Shown: positions 21,805 through 58,467 of the stretch, one piece after another | Position numbering within the stretch: position 1 is the stretch's first letter | Layout of the letters: each line of letters begins with the position of its first letter | Origin: Hyperoplus lanceolatus | Taxonomy: Eukaryota > Chordata > Actinopteri > Uranoscopiformes > Ammodytidae | Assembly: GCA_026929865.2 (NCBI GenBank) | Contig: CM049397.1 | Span: 29,863,698-29,927,697, forward strand | Direction of reading: 5' to 3' | Length of the DNA: 64,000 nt | Position numbers and translations under genes: made by a program | Notes under the pieces: model-generated | Seen by the model: only the letters and a program-made list of their open reading frames with translations | Databases searched by the model: none | What the model was told of the DNA's origin: nothing

Positions 21805-21870
21805 CACCTGTTTCCAATCAACCTATTAGGAAGCAAGAGCTGTGATTGGCTGTCATTGAAAGTTAAATAA
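21805..21870 (+). promoter_or_regulatory. Core promoter of the proline-rich gene, unit 3
   Basis: E-box CACCTG (21,805-21,810), CCAAT (21,814-21,818) and TATA-like TTAAATAA (21,863-21,870) have the same spacing as in the other units, 111 bp before the start codon. Confidence 0.5.
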
Positions 21871-21980
21871 TTGCACTGCCAGCTCCCAATCACTGCACCA
21901 CTGTGGAAGGAGGACACAGTTGTGGTTTGTTTGGTCAGTTGAAGTCTGACTGCAGCATTGCAGTCTGCTTTTGATCATAT

Positions 21981-24315
21981 ATGGCTGAAGCCATGAGACT
22001 TGTTCTACGGTAACTTTCAATTGCTCTGTCTTGGCTCAACTTGACCTAATAACAATGCCTACATTTCTTGGATTCTTGTTTTAACATGGTATTCTGTTTG
22101 TTTTAGTGTGGTGTTGCTATGGCTGCTTCTTGGAGAGCTGCAGGTAGCAGTTGAAGGTAGGTCTGTTGGTTACTTGTCTAAACTTTTGAATTCTGATGTA
22201 ACTAAATGTAGGAATTGTTGGCTTACAACATGTTTAAGTCCTTGATCTTTTGTTTTTCAAATAATAAAGTTAACTATACAATTTTTATTTATCAGCTCAT
22301 AGCATATCCTATCCTGGATATGTACTTGGTGTTTGGGAGCCTGACGTTTACCGCAACCCTCATGTCCAGTATCCCATCCAGCATCCTGATCCTTATCTCC
22401 ATTATCCCATCCAGTACCCTGTACCTCATCCCCAGGTGCCTTTACCTGATCTCCATGTGCCCGTCCAGCGCCCTGTGCCTTATCCGCAGTATCCCGTCCA
22501 GAAGCCGCTGCCTCATCCCCAGGTGCCTGTCAAGCACCCTGTACTTCAGCCCCAGTATTCCTTCCAGGAGCCTTTACCTGATCTCCATGTGCCCGTCCAG
22601 CGCCCTGTGCCTTATCCGCAGTATCCCGTCCAGAAGCCGCTGCCTCATCCCCAGGTGCCTGTCAAGCACCCTGTACTTCAGCCCCAGTATTCCTTCCAGG
22701 AGCCTTTACCTGATCTCCATGTGCCCGTCCAGCGCCCTGTGCCTTATCCACAGTATCCCGTCCAGAGGCCGCTGCCTCATCCCCTCTTGGAGCATAAACC
22801 ATATTCTCAGATTCCCCTCTGGGGCACAGAGTCTCATCCCCAGGTGCCCGTCAATGACTCTGTGCATAAGCCCGCTGTGTCCGACGATTCCCCTGTGCCC
22901 GTGGAGCCCGCTGTGTCCGACGATTCCCCTGTGCCCGTGAAGCCCCATGTGTGTATCCGGTGTTCCCTCTTTGACCCTGAGCCTCGTCCCCTGGTGGCCA
23001 AGGACCAAGAGCCTCATCTCCAGTTTCCTGTCTGGGATTCCAAGCCCTCGCTTCCAGTGACGGAGTCTCAGCCCCACATTCCCTCCTATGAGCCAGAGCC
23101 TCATCCCCAGGTGTTGGAGGATCCCGAGCCTCATCCGGATGTGATCAAGGACTCTGAACCTCTTCCCCAGGTGGTCAAGGAGACCTGGCCTCATCCCCAG
23201 GTGGTCAAGGAGACGGAGCCTCATCCCCAGGTGTTGGAGGATCCCGAGCCTCATCCGGATGTGATCAAGGACTCTGAACCTCTTCCCCAGGTGGTCAAGG
23301 AGACCTGGCCTCATCCCCAGGTGGTCAAGGAGACGGAGCCTCATCCCCAGGTGGTCAAGGACTCCGAGCCTCATCTCCAGGTGACTTTCTGGGATCAGGA
23401 GCCTCTTCCTGAGCTCCACTCGAGGGAGCCTTATTATGAGCCTCGTCCCCAAGTGGTCAAGGATGCCGAACCTCGTCCCCAAGTGGTCAAGGACCAAGAG
23501 CCTCATCTCCAGTTTCCTGTGTGGGATTCCAAGCCCTCGTTTCAAGTGACGGACCCTGAGCCTCAGCCCCACGGTCCCCTCTATGAGCCAGAGCCTCATG
23601 CCCAGGTGTTGAAGGATCCCGAGCCTCATCCGGATGTGGTTAAGGACTCTGAACCTCTTCCCCAGGTGGTCAAGGAGACCGGGCCTGCTCCCCAGGTGGT
23701 CAAGGAGACGGAGCCTCATCCCCAGGTGGTCAAGGACTCCGAGCCTCATCTCCAGGTGACTTTCTGGGACCGCGAGCCTCTTCCTGAGCTCCACTCGAGG
23801 GAGCCTTATTATGAGTATCCTGACTTGAACCCTGAGCCTCATCCCCAGGTGGTCAAGGATCCCGAACCTCATCCCCAAGTGGTTAAGGACCCTGAGCCTT
23901 TTTATCTAAGGTCCCCCTCTGCTCGCTACCAGCGCATGAGCAATTTTAGACAACAGCTGCAACCACTTGAGGGGATTCAATGGGGTGAGTTTACTTGACA
24001 CAATCTATTCAAAAATATATGATTGGTTCTCATGGTGTTTGTCTTTTTAGAGTGATTAGGACCCATCTCAACTATAGAAGCAGAGGAATGGTTGGCCACA
24101 AACTCAACTAGAGCATACAGCCTGGATTGAACTGGTAAGGGACAGTTCTCCATATAAGTGATTAAGGCCTAAATGTTCTGAGTTCACTTCTGATAAATTG
24201 CACTTGTGGTTAAACTCACTTATTTCAAATGTATAATCTCATTTCAGATATCTCCGGTGTCTCCACTAATGGGCCTCGTTGACCAGCCTACCATGACAGC
24301 CCGTAGAGAAATAAA
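21981..24315 (+). CDS. Secreted proline-rich repeat protein, unit 3 copy, intact
   Basis: The join is 21,981-22,009, 22,107-22,156, 22,296-23,984 and 24,051-24,055 (TGA just inside exon 4), about 590 residues. Exon 4 runs to 24,134; exon 5 starts at 24,248 with AATAAA at 24,310-24,315. Residues 1-26 form a signal peptide. Exon 3 begins AHSISYPGYVLGVWEPDVYR and then becomes repetitive. A 44-residue (132-bp) unit starting PLPDLHVPVQRPVPYPQYPV begins at about 22,441, 22,573 and 22,705. Two SDDSPVPV units follow. Then come EPHPQVVKD/KE units that include an exact 120-bp (40-residue) duplication at about 23,108 and 23,228. Compared with unit 2, a 19-bp deletion near the end of exon 3 shifts the frame, so the C-terminus reads QQLQPLEGIQW and stops at once in exon 4. 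No known domain is visible and function is unknown. Strong Pro/Glu/His/Lys bias and the signal peptide suggest an extracellular, probably disordered, matrix-type protein. Confidence 0.72.
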
Positions 24316-25175
24316 ATGCATTTTATATCACACTGGTCTGGAAATGTATTTAGTGCTGAGTTGAAAGGGGTTCTCTGTACTCCATTTTGGAAAGGCCGGG
24401 AAACTTGATTTCACGCAACTTGGATTGTGTGCGTCTCCACTCTTCCTTCAGACTCTGGGTCTTTAATTTTCAAATGAAATGCAATTTAGATCAATGATTA
24501 GTTGGGGTACCATGTTTGTTAAGTTACGTCGCTTTATTTCTCTTCACACAAAGCTGCCTTGAAATTGATCTTATCGGATATCCCCTCTCACACCAGAGGG
24601 GGGGGGTCCTAACTCAAGGACAGAATGGGAGAGTAGTAGTACCCTCCTGCCGGGACTCGAAGCAGCAACCTTCTGCTTACGTCGGCTCCTTTTCCCTCAA
24701 GGCCATCCTACCAATTTTCTGTTGGTCAGATGGTATACAAAATGGATGTAGCATCCGGGCTGATAAGTTGGCTGATAACTGCATCCAATCGTTCTGGCCT
24801 ATGCGTGTCACCATCTTGTCAGATTTGGAGAGATTTATTTATTCTTTCGGACACACAATACACAATTTTCTCTTTGACATATTCATACATATTTCTTTGG
24901 AAGGGTAGCAGAAGAAGCCAAAGGCTTATCAGGTCCCGCCCCCCCATTGTCCTCAGATACAGATGCACAGGTACACAGCTACTGATACAGATAAAACACG
25001 ATTTTGTTTTTTTAAGAATCTGCAGTCCAATACAGACAATTTTAGGTCTCCTTATTCACTGACAGTGTACAACAGACCTGCTTTCAATTTTCCCAACTCA
25101 TTGTTAACCTTTCCTCTGAAGCCTTCTTTGTGATGTCTCCTTTGATAGCTGCTATATCGGATCCCATTTTTGCTA

Positions 25176-25529
25176 TCACCTCCCGAACGGCGGTAATAGC
25201 CGCTTGTGTTCCATCCATAACTTTCGACGCTGTATGTCTCTCCATTCGGCTTGCGTATCAGTGATTTTCTTCAGTTTGTGATTCAGAACATACAAACAAA
25301 ATCCCAAAGCAAGTATCCCCACCGTCATGACAGCGAAGATGTATACATCTTCGACATCCTCAATGTCCAATGCAGCCAGGCAAAGCACTTTCCACTCATT
25401 CCAGCTGTCTTGTACGTAACCGGCCAGGAAGGTGCCATCTGGACACCTTGACTCTCCAGCTCCTGCTCGTCTGGTTGAAAGCATGCGGTCAATCGCATTC
25501 AAAGACCAACTTATATATGACCTAAACAT
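25176..25529 (-). CDS. Hypothetical small single-pass membrane protein, unit 3 copy
   Basis: A 117-codon ORF nearly identical to the unit 1 copy through the hydrophobic segment. It ends earlier (LLPPFGR then stop). As in the other units, a coherent Ala/Glu/Lys coiled-coil-like tail (AAITAVREVIAKMGSDIAAI) exists in another frame. Three copies keep the N-terminal 90 residues open, but all are recent duplicates, so this is weak proof of function. Confidence 0.33.
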   Translation of the reverse strand: MFRSYISWSLNAIDRMLSTRRAGAGESRCPDGTFLAGYVQDSWNEWKVLCLAALDIEDVEDVYIFAVMTVGILALGFCLYVLNHKLKKITDTQAEWRDIQRRKLWMEHKRLLPPFGR

Positions 25530-25974
25530 TCAGACTATTTTTTTTTTTTTTTTTGTACCAGGCCTTAAATGGGTTCAATAATGCTGTGAAAATGGCGTTA
25601 TAGCCAGTGAAGCATGACGTCCACTGTAGTGGACAGATGATGAATTGAAATTTACACCCAACATAAAATCAAAGCTTGGAAATTAACAATTATATAACTC
25701 CTTAGTTGTTATTTGATGTAACCAAATTGTATTTACCTGCAAGGGTATCCTACTATTGAAGGATTTGCAAAGAATTCCAGGTTGATCTATCAATTCTAGC
25801 CATCTGTCGGCCATCTTGCTTTTGTGTAATTTATGTTGCACTTACAACGGATGGCCAGTGAGTGGCAGTGTGAGGTGACTCTCTCACTGTTGAAGTGAAT
25901 GTGCAACTTTGCCATCAAGAATACCCAGGCATAAGTGAACAGCTTTTGGGTATGCTAACTAAAATGAACACTTT

Positions 25975-27155
25975 GGCCCTTTCCAGAACCACACCCTATC
26001 CTTAGCCACTATCCCTCCGTTTGCGCGTTCGCGAGGAGGGCCCGCCATATTGAGTGTCATCCCAAACCACAGAGCCTCGAGTGTGAGTGGGTTATAAAGC
26101 CCTCGATCACCGAGTCTGCATCGATGGTGGCTTAGCCCTACGTTTGACACAAGTGTCCGCCAATCAATTAAGTCCGGAATGGAGGAGCCAAACCTACAAA
26201 TGAGAGTTCCATGGAGTTTGTTTCCCGAATTATAAATGAAACGTTCTCTTACCTCAAACAGACATTTGATTGATTATTTTTATGCATATGACGGAACCGG
26301 AGGGTAGCCTACAATATCGGAATTAACATGTTTTACACTTGTTGATTTGATTATGCCACTTGTCTACCGTTAGTGTATTTTCAAGGCGTGGATAAAAGAT
26401 AAAACGAAGCAGATGAAGAAAATGCCCACAAGTTAATAAGGGACAGTGATTATTATTTCCTTAAATTGTTAGTAAGATTTGTGTTACTGTTAAAGCCGAT
26501 GAGGGGTAGTAATAGCGGCGGTGACGTCAGTCAGCTGGAGTGCATGACTTTTCTTGTTTATGACCACCCTTGCAGTGCATTATAATTTATGCACGCTAAT
26601 TAACTGCCGCGATTCCCCGGTCGTAATGGCAGATCATGACAAGTGGAATACATGCTTTAGCAGACTATTGTTCTTTTCCCTGGTTGTGTATGCTGCTGCG
26701 CATGTAAACTAAAAGGATAATTAAACAGCGGATCAAACACCCACCCGTTTTCTCCACTACAGACTGAGCTGGTAAAATTAAGAATATGCAGTTACAAAAT
26801 GTTTGACAAAAAATTAATTATGCAGCCAAAAAATCATGGGAATGTTTGTTTTTATTCAATGCTACATTTTACTCTCACATGCGTAGCTGAATATGAATGT
26901 AAAGAGTGTTTCAGGTCAAATATAAATGTGGTGGAATTTTATTTTAGGGTGAGAAATAAAGACTTAACAGTTTAACTAGTGTTAGTTAGTCTTCCTGTTT
27001 CCGTCTGACAGAGGCGAGGGCTTGCCAAACCCGCGCCGTTGTTGTACCCTCCCCTTAATAATCGAGTGGCACTTCACAGCCGCGAGGGTGACTCAACAGC
27101 AAGTCACACTCGCTCACGGAGTGGGAGTGCCTAGGGAGTCGTTTGGGAAAGGGCC
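25975..27155. mobile_element. Harbinger-like non-autonomous element in the unit 3 tail
   Basis: The left end is GGCCCTTTCCAGAACCACAC. The reverse complement of the right end is GGCCCTTTCCCAAACGACTC. The flanks, ending CACTTT and starting TATGTG, rejoin to the unit 1 text CACTATGTGCG, consistent with a 3-bp target duplication (TTT/TAT). That target length and GC-rich end suggest PIF/Harbinger. The 1.18-kb interior has no transposase ORF. Confidence 0.6.
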
Positions 27156-27308
27156 TATGTGCGTGAAGAGCTAAATTATGCTCTAGAGCAGTCCCGAGCA
27201 CAGCGTCTGCCTTATTTATCACTTCTCAGTTGATCTGATGCTGCATCCTGTTGAACACACTGAAGGACTTCAGCTTCCTCACGAAGAAGAGTCTGCTCCG
27301 TCCCGCCC

Positions 27309-28548
27309 ATGGACATTTAAAGAAATGGACACTGGATTGAAACACGGCGCCCATTCATTCCTATGAAAGCTGCTCATTGGCGCAGAGAAGCAACAAGGAA
27401 GCATTATCCGGAAATTCCATGCGGCCCGGAAGCATGACGTAGCATGGACATAGCTGCATTATGGACCTATCAAGAAAGAGGTCAGCAAGTGTAGCGGACT
27501 GGAGGCGGGTGTTGAATCATTCTTGTTCTGTAACATCTAGCCTGACTAAAACAAACTGAAAGCCGTTAAAAGCCGTTGGGCTGATTAAACGCTTGAGGTG
27601 GCGTTTTGAAATGAGAAAACTTCCATTTTAATAGTATATGTTCTAAAGATACGTATGAGCCTATGATTGATATCCAGAATTTTTTTGCAGAGACACAATC
27701 TTGTTCGCCGCTTGTACTGTGTGGACAGGGAAACCTGCCTATGGACCGCATGAAAATAAGCTCCTCCCCCAACCATGCAATACCAATGGCTTGGCCACGT
27801 GTCCATGCTGGCTGCTCGGAGAAGGCACAGGCTGTGTCTTGATTCAGGGGTTGCAGCCTACGTAGGCTGCATTTGAAGACCGAGTGCGTCATAGCGGCGC
27901 GCAAAGGCTGTCCCATTTGCAAGGCTCCTTGCAAGGCTCCTCATATGCGGCCGAGAAATGCAGCCTTCGTTTCACGGTTTTGAAGGCTGCATCAGATGTA
28001 TCCTTCGTGGCCCAACATATCCCAAGATTCATTGCGTTTTTTTCAGAGATTGCATAAAATAAAATAAAAAATAACAAAACAGCAACGTGTTGCTCCATCT
28101 TCTTAACTTTTATCTTCCTTTCTTTTTTTCTTGTACTTTTTTTTCTTTTCGTCTGGTAGGCAACTTCTTTTTCTTTTTTCCTCCATTGACAGGGCTGTCT
28201 CCGTTGGCAGCAATCAGGGTTGCTATGCAGCACAGGAGCGGCGAGTCGTCACGCAAGGTAACGACTTGTTACGTAAACCGGAAATGCTTGTAAACGGAGA
28301 CCTGCGGAGTCTCATTTAACAAGGCTCGTGGGCCTTGGAATTGGCCTTCGTAGGCTATAGCCTTCATCGACCGCGAGACTGCGTCCTACCAAGTGCGTGG
28401 TGGGACATAGCTACAGTCCTGGGCAATAGTATCCAGCTGCATCCCCGGAGAACAATACTGAGGTGGGGCGCAAGTAGGCCTACTGTTGCGGGGCGGAAGA
28501 AAATAAAAATAAATTTCGAACGTTATTTAGACAAATACCTCAAGAGAA
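27309..28548. other. Spacer between the array and unc13b
   Basis: There is no convincing gene. It contains inverted, GC-richer text around 27,850-28,400 (GCAGCCTACGTAGGCTGC palindrome near 27,855 and CCTTCGTAGGCTATAGCC near 28,345), perhaps the ends of an old DNA element. A pyrimidine-rich stretch lies near 28,100-28,190. Confidence 0.4.
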
Positions 28549-28825
28549 AATTATATTGTTTTGGCGATTAAGTTCAGGCATCACAGCTGGGTGGTTAGGG
28601 TTATGGCAAGAGGACAGGGAGAGGTTAGAATATAGATAGAGCATTAGATTAGCCACGGCGCTATTGAGCTCCACTCGGCTAACGGAACACCGCGGCGGCC
28701 ATCTTGAGAAGGTCACGTCAAACAATAAAAAAGACCGCAGACTGATAGGCTACTAAATTTGTGTTATTTATATTGTTTTGAGGATTAGGTTCAGGCATCA
28801 CAGCTGGGTGGTTAGGGTTAGGGCA
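28549..28825. repeat. Direct repeat pair of about 60 bp
   Basis: The text TTATATTGTTTTGGCGATTA and following, through GGTGGTTAGGGTTATGGCAAG (28,549-28,609), recurs at 28,765-28,825 with a few changes. The copies are 216 bp apart. The origin is unknown. Confidence 0.75.
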
Positions 28826-28931
28826 AGTGAGTGACGTAGCAGCAGACATGTTATGGAAGCTAAATAGTCAAAAATCCCACATCACATCACTTTCGCCCCG
28901 CCACAGTAGCCTACTTGCGCTATACAGTACT

Positions 28932-29152
28932 TAGTCTGGTTTGACCACTCCCGCCAGCGTCTATTAAGCGCTGGCGTCGGCAAACAACGCTTCCATTGGC
29001 TGCTTCCCGGGGTTAGCCCCGCCGTAGATGATTGTGATTGGTTTAAATAAATAAAAACAGGCCAGCCCAGTTTCCCCCCGAATAGACGGCTCTAAACGGA
29101 GTGCTTCCAGAGCATACTACTTGCTGTAGTTTGGTCTGGCTTTGCGAGACTA
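28932..29152. mobile_element. Short MITE (hAT-like), second copy
   Basis: Near-identical to 7713-7939. The ends are TAGTCTGG and CGAGACTA. The flanking direct repeat is TACAGTACT (28,923-28,931 and 29,153-29,161). The different target shows an independent insertion. Confidence 0.82.
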
Positions 29153-29161
29153 TACAGTACT

Positions 29162-29801
29162 AGACTCTACTCGTCCTGGGGGCCTGGTCCCGCCCTGTAG
29201 ACAGCCTCCATGTTACATTTACAGTTCAGTAGCCTATAATCAGTATAAGTTATTCTTCCCTTCTCGACCATGTTAACCAAGTGGACGGTTTATTTTGCTA
29301 TCACTCTTTATGCCTGTTCACTTGTCTTTACTTGGTCAGAATAAATACATTTCAAATTCAGATTTCCTTGAAGAAATTATGTTTTTAAAATAGAATTTGA
29401 ATATAAGATAAGTTTAAAGTTCATGTCCAGTGTTTTTTTTCTGTTTTCTTTTTCTTTTTTAACCACATCATGCGAGTCTGTATCTATGTGAGTACTCTAA
29501 ATTCCTACATTCGCTGCAGTCGTTGAATGTGGCATTAGAGCCGCCCCGCTCCACCGGATTTCAGCCGGGAGACAGTCGGTCTTTGCCAGTGAGTGACAGT
29601 CATTCATGAAACCCTCGGGACCCCCTGGATTGTCCACCTGTCTCACATCTGTATATTTTTTTCTTTACACGGTGTGATGAAGCAGAAAACAAACGAGAAT
29701 TAGGAGAAGTCTAGATGACTGCCGTGCAACAGGCAACTGAGCTGCAAACTCACTGAAAGCTCATCGGCTTTGGAGGAACTGTTGCAGAAAACCCCGCTGA
29801 G
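29162..29801 (+). promoter_or_regulatory. unc13b: unc13b 5' flank and untranslated leader
   Basis: The DNA before the unc13b start codon is moderately GC-rich around 29,530-29,590 and has no clear TATA box. Three short upstream ORFs precede the main ATG if transcription starts upstream of 29,600: 29,606-29,677, 29,677-29,703 and 29,715-29,756. The transcription start is not visible from sequence. Confidence 0.45.
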
Positions 29802-55255
<25,454 letters not shown>

Positions 55256-55499
55256 GTGAGTATATAACCTTATAATTACAATACAGACCAAGACAATCCC
55301 TCTGAGCCACCATTTCATTTCAATCAGATGGGCTTAAACAAAGTATTCATCTAACATGCTTGTGATGAGATACATTGCAATATAAGAGTCTTTGGCGATT
55401 CGACCCCATCATGATGTCATCTTAAAGGCGCAGTGTGTTAAAGGAATTTGTGTTTTTTTAAGATCAGTCTTGCTAGAAATTAATATTCATGTATGTTTT

Positions 55500-55690
55500 A
55501 ATTAGTGTAATGTGGGTATGGGGGTCGTCCACTGGGTTGCAGGGTCGGTGGTTTGATCCCCCGTCTTCCCGCCACATGTCGAAGTGTCCCTGGTCAAGAC
55601 TTTTAACCCAAAATTGCTCCCGATAGTTAGCTGTGTGGTAGCTGCTGTTATCTGTGTGTGAATGTGTGTGGCACCGATTTTAGTTTAATA
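55500..55690 (+). mobile_element. tRNA-derived SINE fragment
   Basis: Contains GGTGGTTTGATCCCCCG (B-box-like), then GTCGAAGTGTCCCTGGTCAAG and AAATTGCTCCCGATAG. This is a word order I remember from common fish SINE tails. It is degraded and the ends are not clear. Confidence 0.5.
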
Positions 55691-56293
55691 CGAGTTCCAC
55701 TTTTGTCCACTCTTGCCTTGGGTTTTCTAGTTTCTTCCAGTTGCTTTTTTACTTTCTTGGCTGAGTGTCACTTGTATTAGCAGGGACAGCCTGTTCGACA
55801 GCGGCCCTCTCGGGATGCATTAAGACAAATTCAGAGAGAAATTGAAGCTTCGGTGTGTGTGGGACAGCCTCTTAGATGAAGACAGGCCAGGTATCCCACT
55901 TCTATAGCCCGACTTGCTATATCTGGCTTTAATAGGCCGCACTGAAATTGAAAAGCAGCTTCAGCCGGCCTGTGGGACTCCAGTCATGGCATGGGACACT
56001 ACATTTGTGGTTGGAGCAGGTAGGATGGATGGAAAGTGAAATTACATGGCGAGGGCTCAGATAAGTGGAATGAGTCTGTGATAAATCTAATGAATTGTCC
56101 AGGCTTAGTCTGATTCCATGTGGGAGAAGGAGTACAGATGTAGCCCATGTAGAAATCCCACTTCAGTTTTTGGTGCTAGCGGCAGTAAGGCTCCTCCTTG
56201 TATCCTCAATGCATAAGGACTTATATTTAAGGGACTGTGTGTGTCACCTGTTGGTGTTTTAACAGGAGCCCAGAAATTAGGCTTTGCTATGTA

Positions 56294-56504
56294 CAGCTCT
56301 GGAAAAAGTTAAAAGACCACTCCAAATGTTCAGTGTCTCTTGTTTTACTATTTATAGGCATACAGTATGTTTGAGTAGAATGATTTTTTTTATATAATAT
56401 AATCTACTGACAACATTTCTACCAAATTCCAATAATTATTTTTTCATTAAGAGCATTTTCAAAAAAATATGTAGAGATGAAGATTAAAGAAAAATCTGGA
56501 GCTG
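56294..56504. mobile_element. Tc1/mariner-type MITE, family 2, copy 2
   Basis: Ends CAGCTCTGGAAAAAGTTAAA and inverted TCTGGAGCTG, TA-flanked, 211 bp. The right side is shortened relative to the copy at 46,969-47,199. Confidence 0.82.
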
Positions 56505-58310
56505 TATTTAAGGTAAATTGACTGGTACTTTTTTCAGAATGGTCTCCATTGAGTTTTTTTAGTATGTTACGAAACAGTACGTCGGTCATCCAGACATGTT
56601 AAGTCAAACTGAATCTGTTGTTTTAATATTACTTAGACCTTGATTTATAAATCATATAATGAGTTATATGACATGAGATGAACATTTAGTATTCTAACCG
56701 CTTCATACTAAAGCAAAAGAAAATAGAAATTCCTAACACAAAAAATGGTCAAACTGACCCTTTATATTTGTTAAACACCAAGACCACAGCCTATAAAAAG
56801 GTGTACTGTGTGGGCAGTGGTATGACCCAGGCTGACACTCTTTTTTTTTGTCACTGGTTGAAGACTTTTGTCTTTCCTTTTTAGCTGGTCTGACTGACTG
56901 GTCATATGTGGCTGAGTGGTAGAGAAATACATTTTCTTTTATATTGGATTTTGGAACATGTTTTTTTGGTCTGAGCTTTCATTCTTTTATTCTCTTTCTT
57001 TCTACCTTTTTCCCCCTGTCTGCTTTGTTAAGTCCAACCTGTAACAATGACCTCTGGTCCATGCTGGAGGAAGTTATTATCTGCCCGCATTGTTCTGTGC
57101 TCCAATGGCTGACAGGGGTGTTGACACGGTGCAGAAAAAAGGAACAGTAACTCATCAAAACTTAACTGGATAATTGAATTTGATATTCTTTTAATATAAC
57201 CTCTTTTTCACTTATTTTTTTAATTTATTCTACCAGCATTTATTCTTTTTATCTTCATAAACTACACTAGCGTAGTGTCAGAGGCTTTTAAAAGTGATTC
57301 TTCTAACCTGTATATCAGCAGGTCATTATATTCTTTAAAAAATGTGAAGGTATTTAACATACTAAAACAATACAGACACACTTTAACACATTCTGCTTGG
57401 TAGGAACAAACATTGGTATTGCATCACTGATAGGACTGATTGGAAAGCTGGAAACGTTTGTCTCAAACATGATTTTTTTTTTACATGTAAATAAACTTTA
57501 AAAACACATAGGGGAGAACGGGGTAATGTGAGACACTTTTTACATTTGCTCTCCTCTTAGCGAGCTAAAATGATTTATCAGTCAAATGTACACACTTCCC
57601 ATTAATTCAGGATGTTTCCTAGAACGGCGGCAGTGAAAATGTGATTGTTTCAAAAAAAGTTGTCTCACTTTACCCCAGCTTCGGGGTAAACTGAGACAGA
57701 CCAAACAAATTAAGGGGGTAAACTGAACCACTTGCTTTTTCCACTCTTAACTACCATAACAACACATGTTGTCCAAAACTATTGTTGGACGAGTATCAGA
57801 ATCATGGGGTTTGGCCAATTTAGCAAAACATTTTTCTAAACACTTGAAAGTAACTCTGATCAAATACAACATGTAATTCATATTCAAAAATTATCATTCA
57901 AATGAAAGATAGAACTAGTTAGTTTAAAAAACAGTCTTGGGGTCAGAACACAAGACCCTTAGAGACAGCTTGTGTCTGGGGGTCAGAGCAAAGGACAATC
58001 AGGACCAGCTTGAACAGCCTGGGACTCAGAACACAGGACTAGACCCAGCTGTCATTTTCCATCTTTTGAGTTTTTGATTAATATTTTTCTGCATTTGTTT
58101 TATTTGGATCATTCATTTAATAAAGACATAATATTAGAGTCCATTGAAGTTAAAGGTCACTCTTCTGTCCCCCAGATACATACCTGCCAAACCATGCCCT
58201 TGCTGACACCCCTATGACCATACAACCTCCACCTCTGGCCCGCATTGTCTTTTGTCCTATTCAAACTAGTCTCCTTGCTACCTCAAATATAATGGATTCA
58301 TTAAAAGAGG
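56505..58310. other. unc13b intron 3, no gene
   Basis: AT-rich intron. Around 57,512-57,735 lies a repeat-like stretch with GGGGAGAACGGGGTAATGTG and GGGGTAAACTGAGACAGACC, possibly an old DNA element. No coding sequence is supported. Confidence 0.4.
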
Positions 58311-58467
58311 GCACAGACGGAGACTTCCGGTTTGAGCATGCAGTGAGCAGACGTACGAGAAGTGGCTCCCGAATTACTTTTTATTTTCTACCTCATTTTT
58401 CGAGCATAAAGTTTGGCGAGTCTTGGTTTGATTCGGTGTACTTCAAGAAATAACTTTGCACGACTAA

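Larger units (their letters stand above)
18573..27308. repeat. Tandem segmental duplication, unit 3
   Basis: The third unit. The part up to about 25,595 is nearly identical to the start of unit 1. About 0.75-1 kb of unit 1/2 sequence is then missing. The tail (25,596-25,974 and 27,156-27,308) resembles 7,940-8,640 of unit 1, but with many substitutions and without the SINE or the short MITE. A Harbinger-like element splits the tail. Homology ends near 27,308, which marks the edge of the array. Confidence 0.88.

Noticed and set aside
22706..23878. A 390-codon open frame on the minus strand opposite the proline-rich exon (also 12,486-13,685).
   Set aside because: It is the antisense shadow of the repeats: the repeated codons lack stops in that frame. 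It has no own promoter, signal or splice structure.
22436..23998. Regular repeats that could be taken for a CRISPR array or satellite.
   Set aside because: Units are coding, differ in length (33, 36, 120, 132 bp) and have no unique spacers. The sequence is a eukaryotic exon.
21981..24315. Membership of the SCPP (P/Q-rich enamel/bone) gene family.
   Set aside because: SCPP genes have phase 0 introns and small exons. Here intron phases are 2, 1 and 1/2 and one exon holds nearly the whole protein.
21981..24315. A zona pellucida (choriogenin-type) egg-coat protein, suggested by the Pro/Gln-rich repeats and an upstream E-box.
   Set aside because: No ZP domain, no conserved cysteines and no trefoil region follow; the gene ends in a 3' UTR right after the repeats. 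An egg-coat role stays only a guess.
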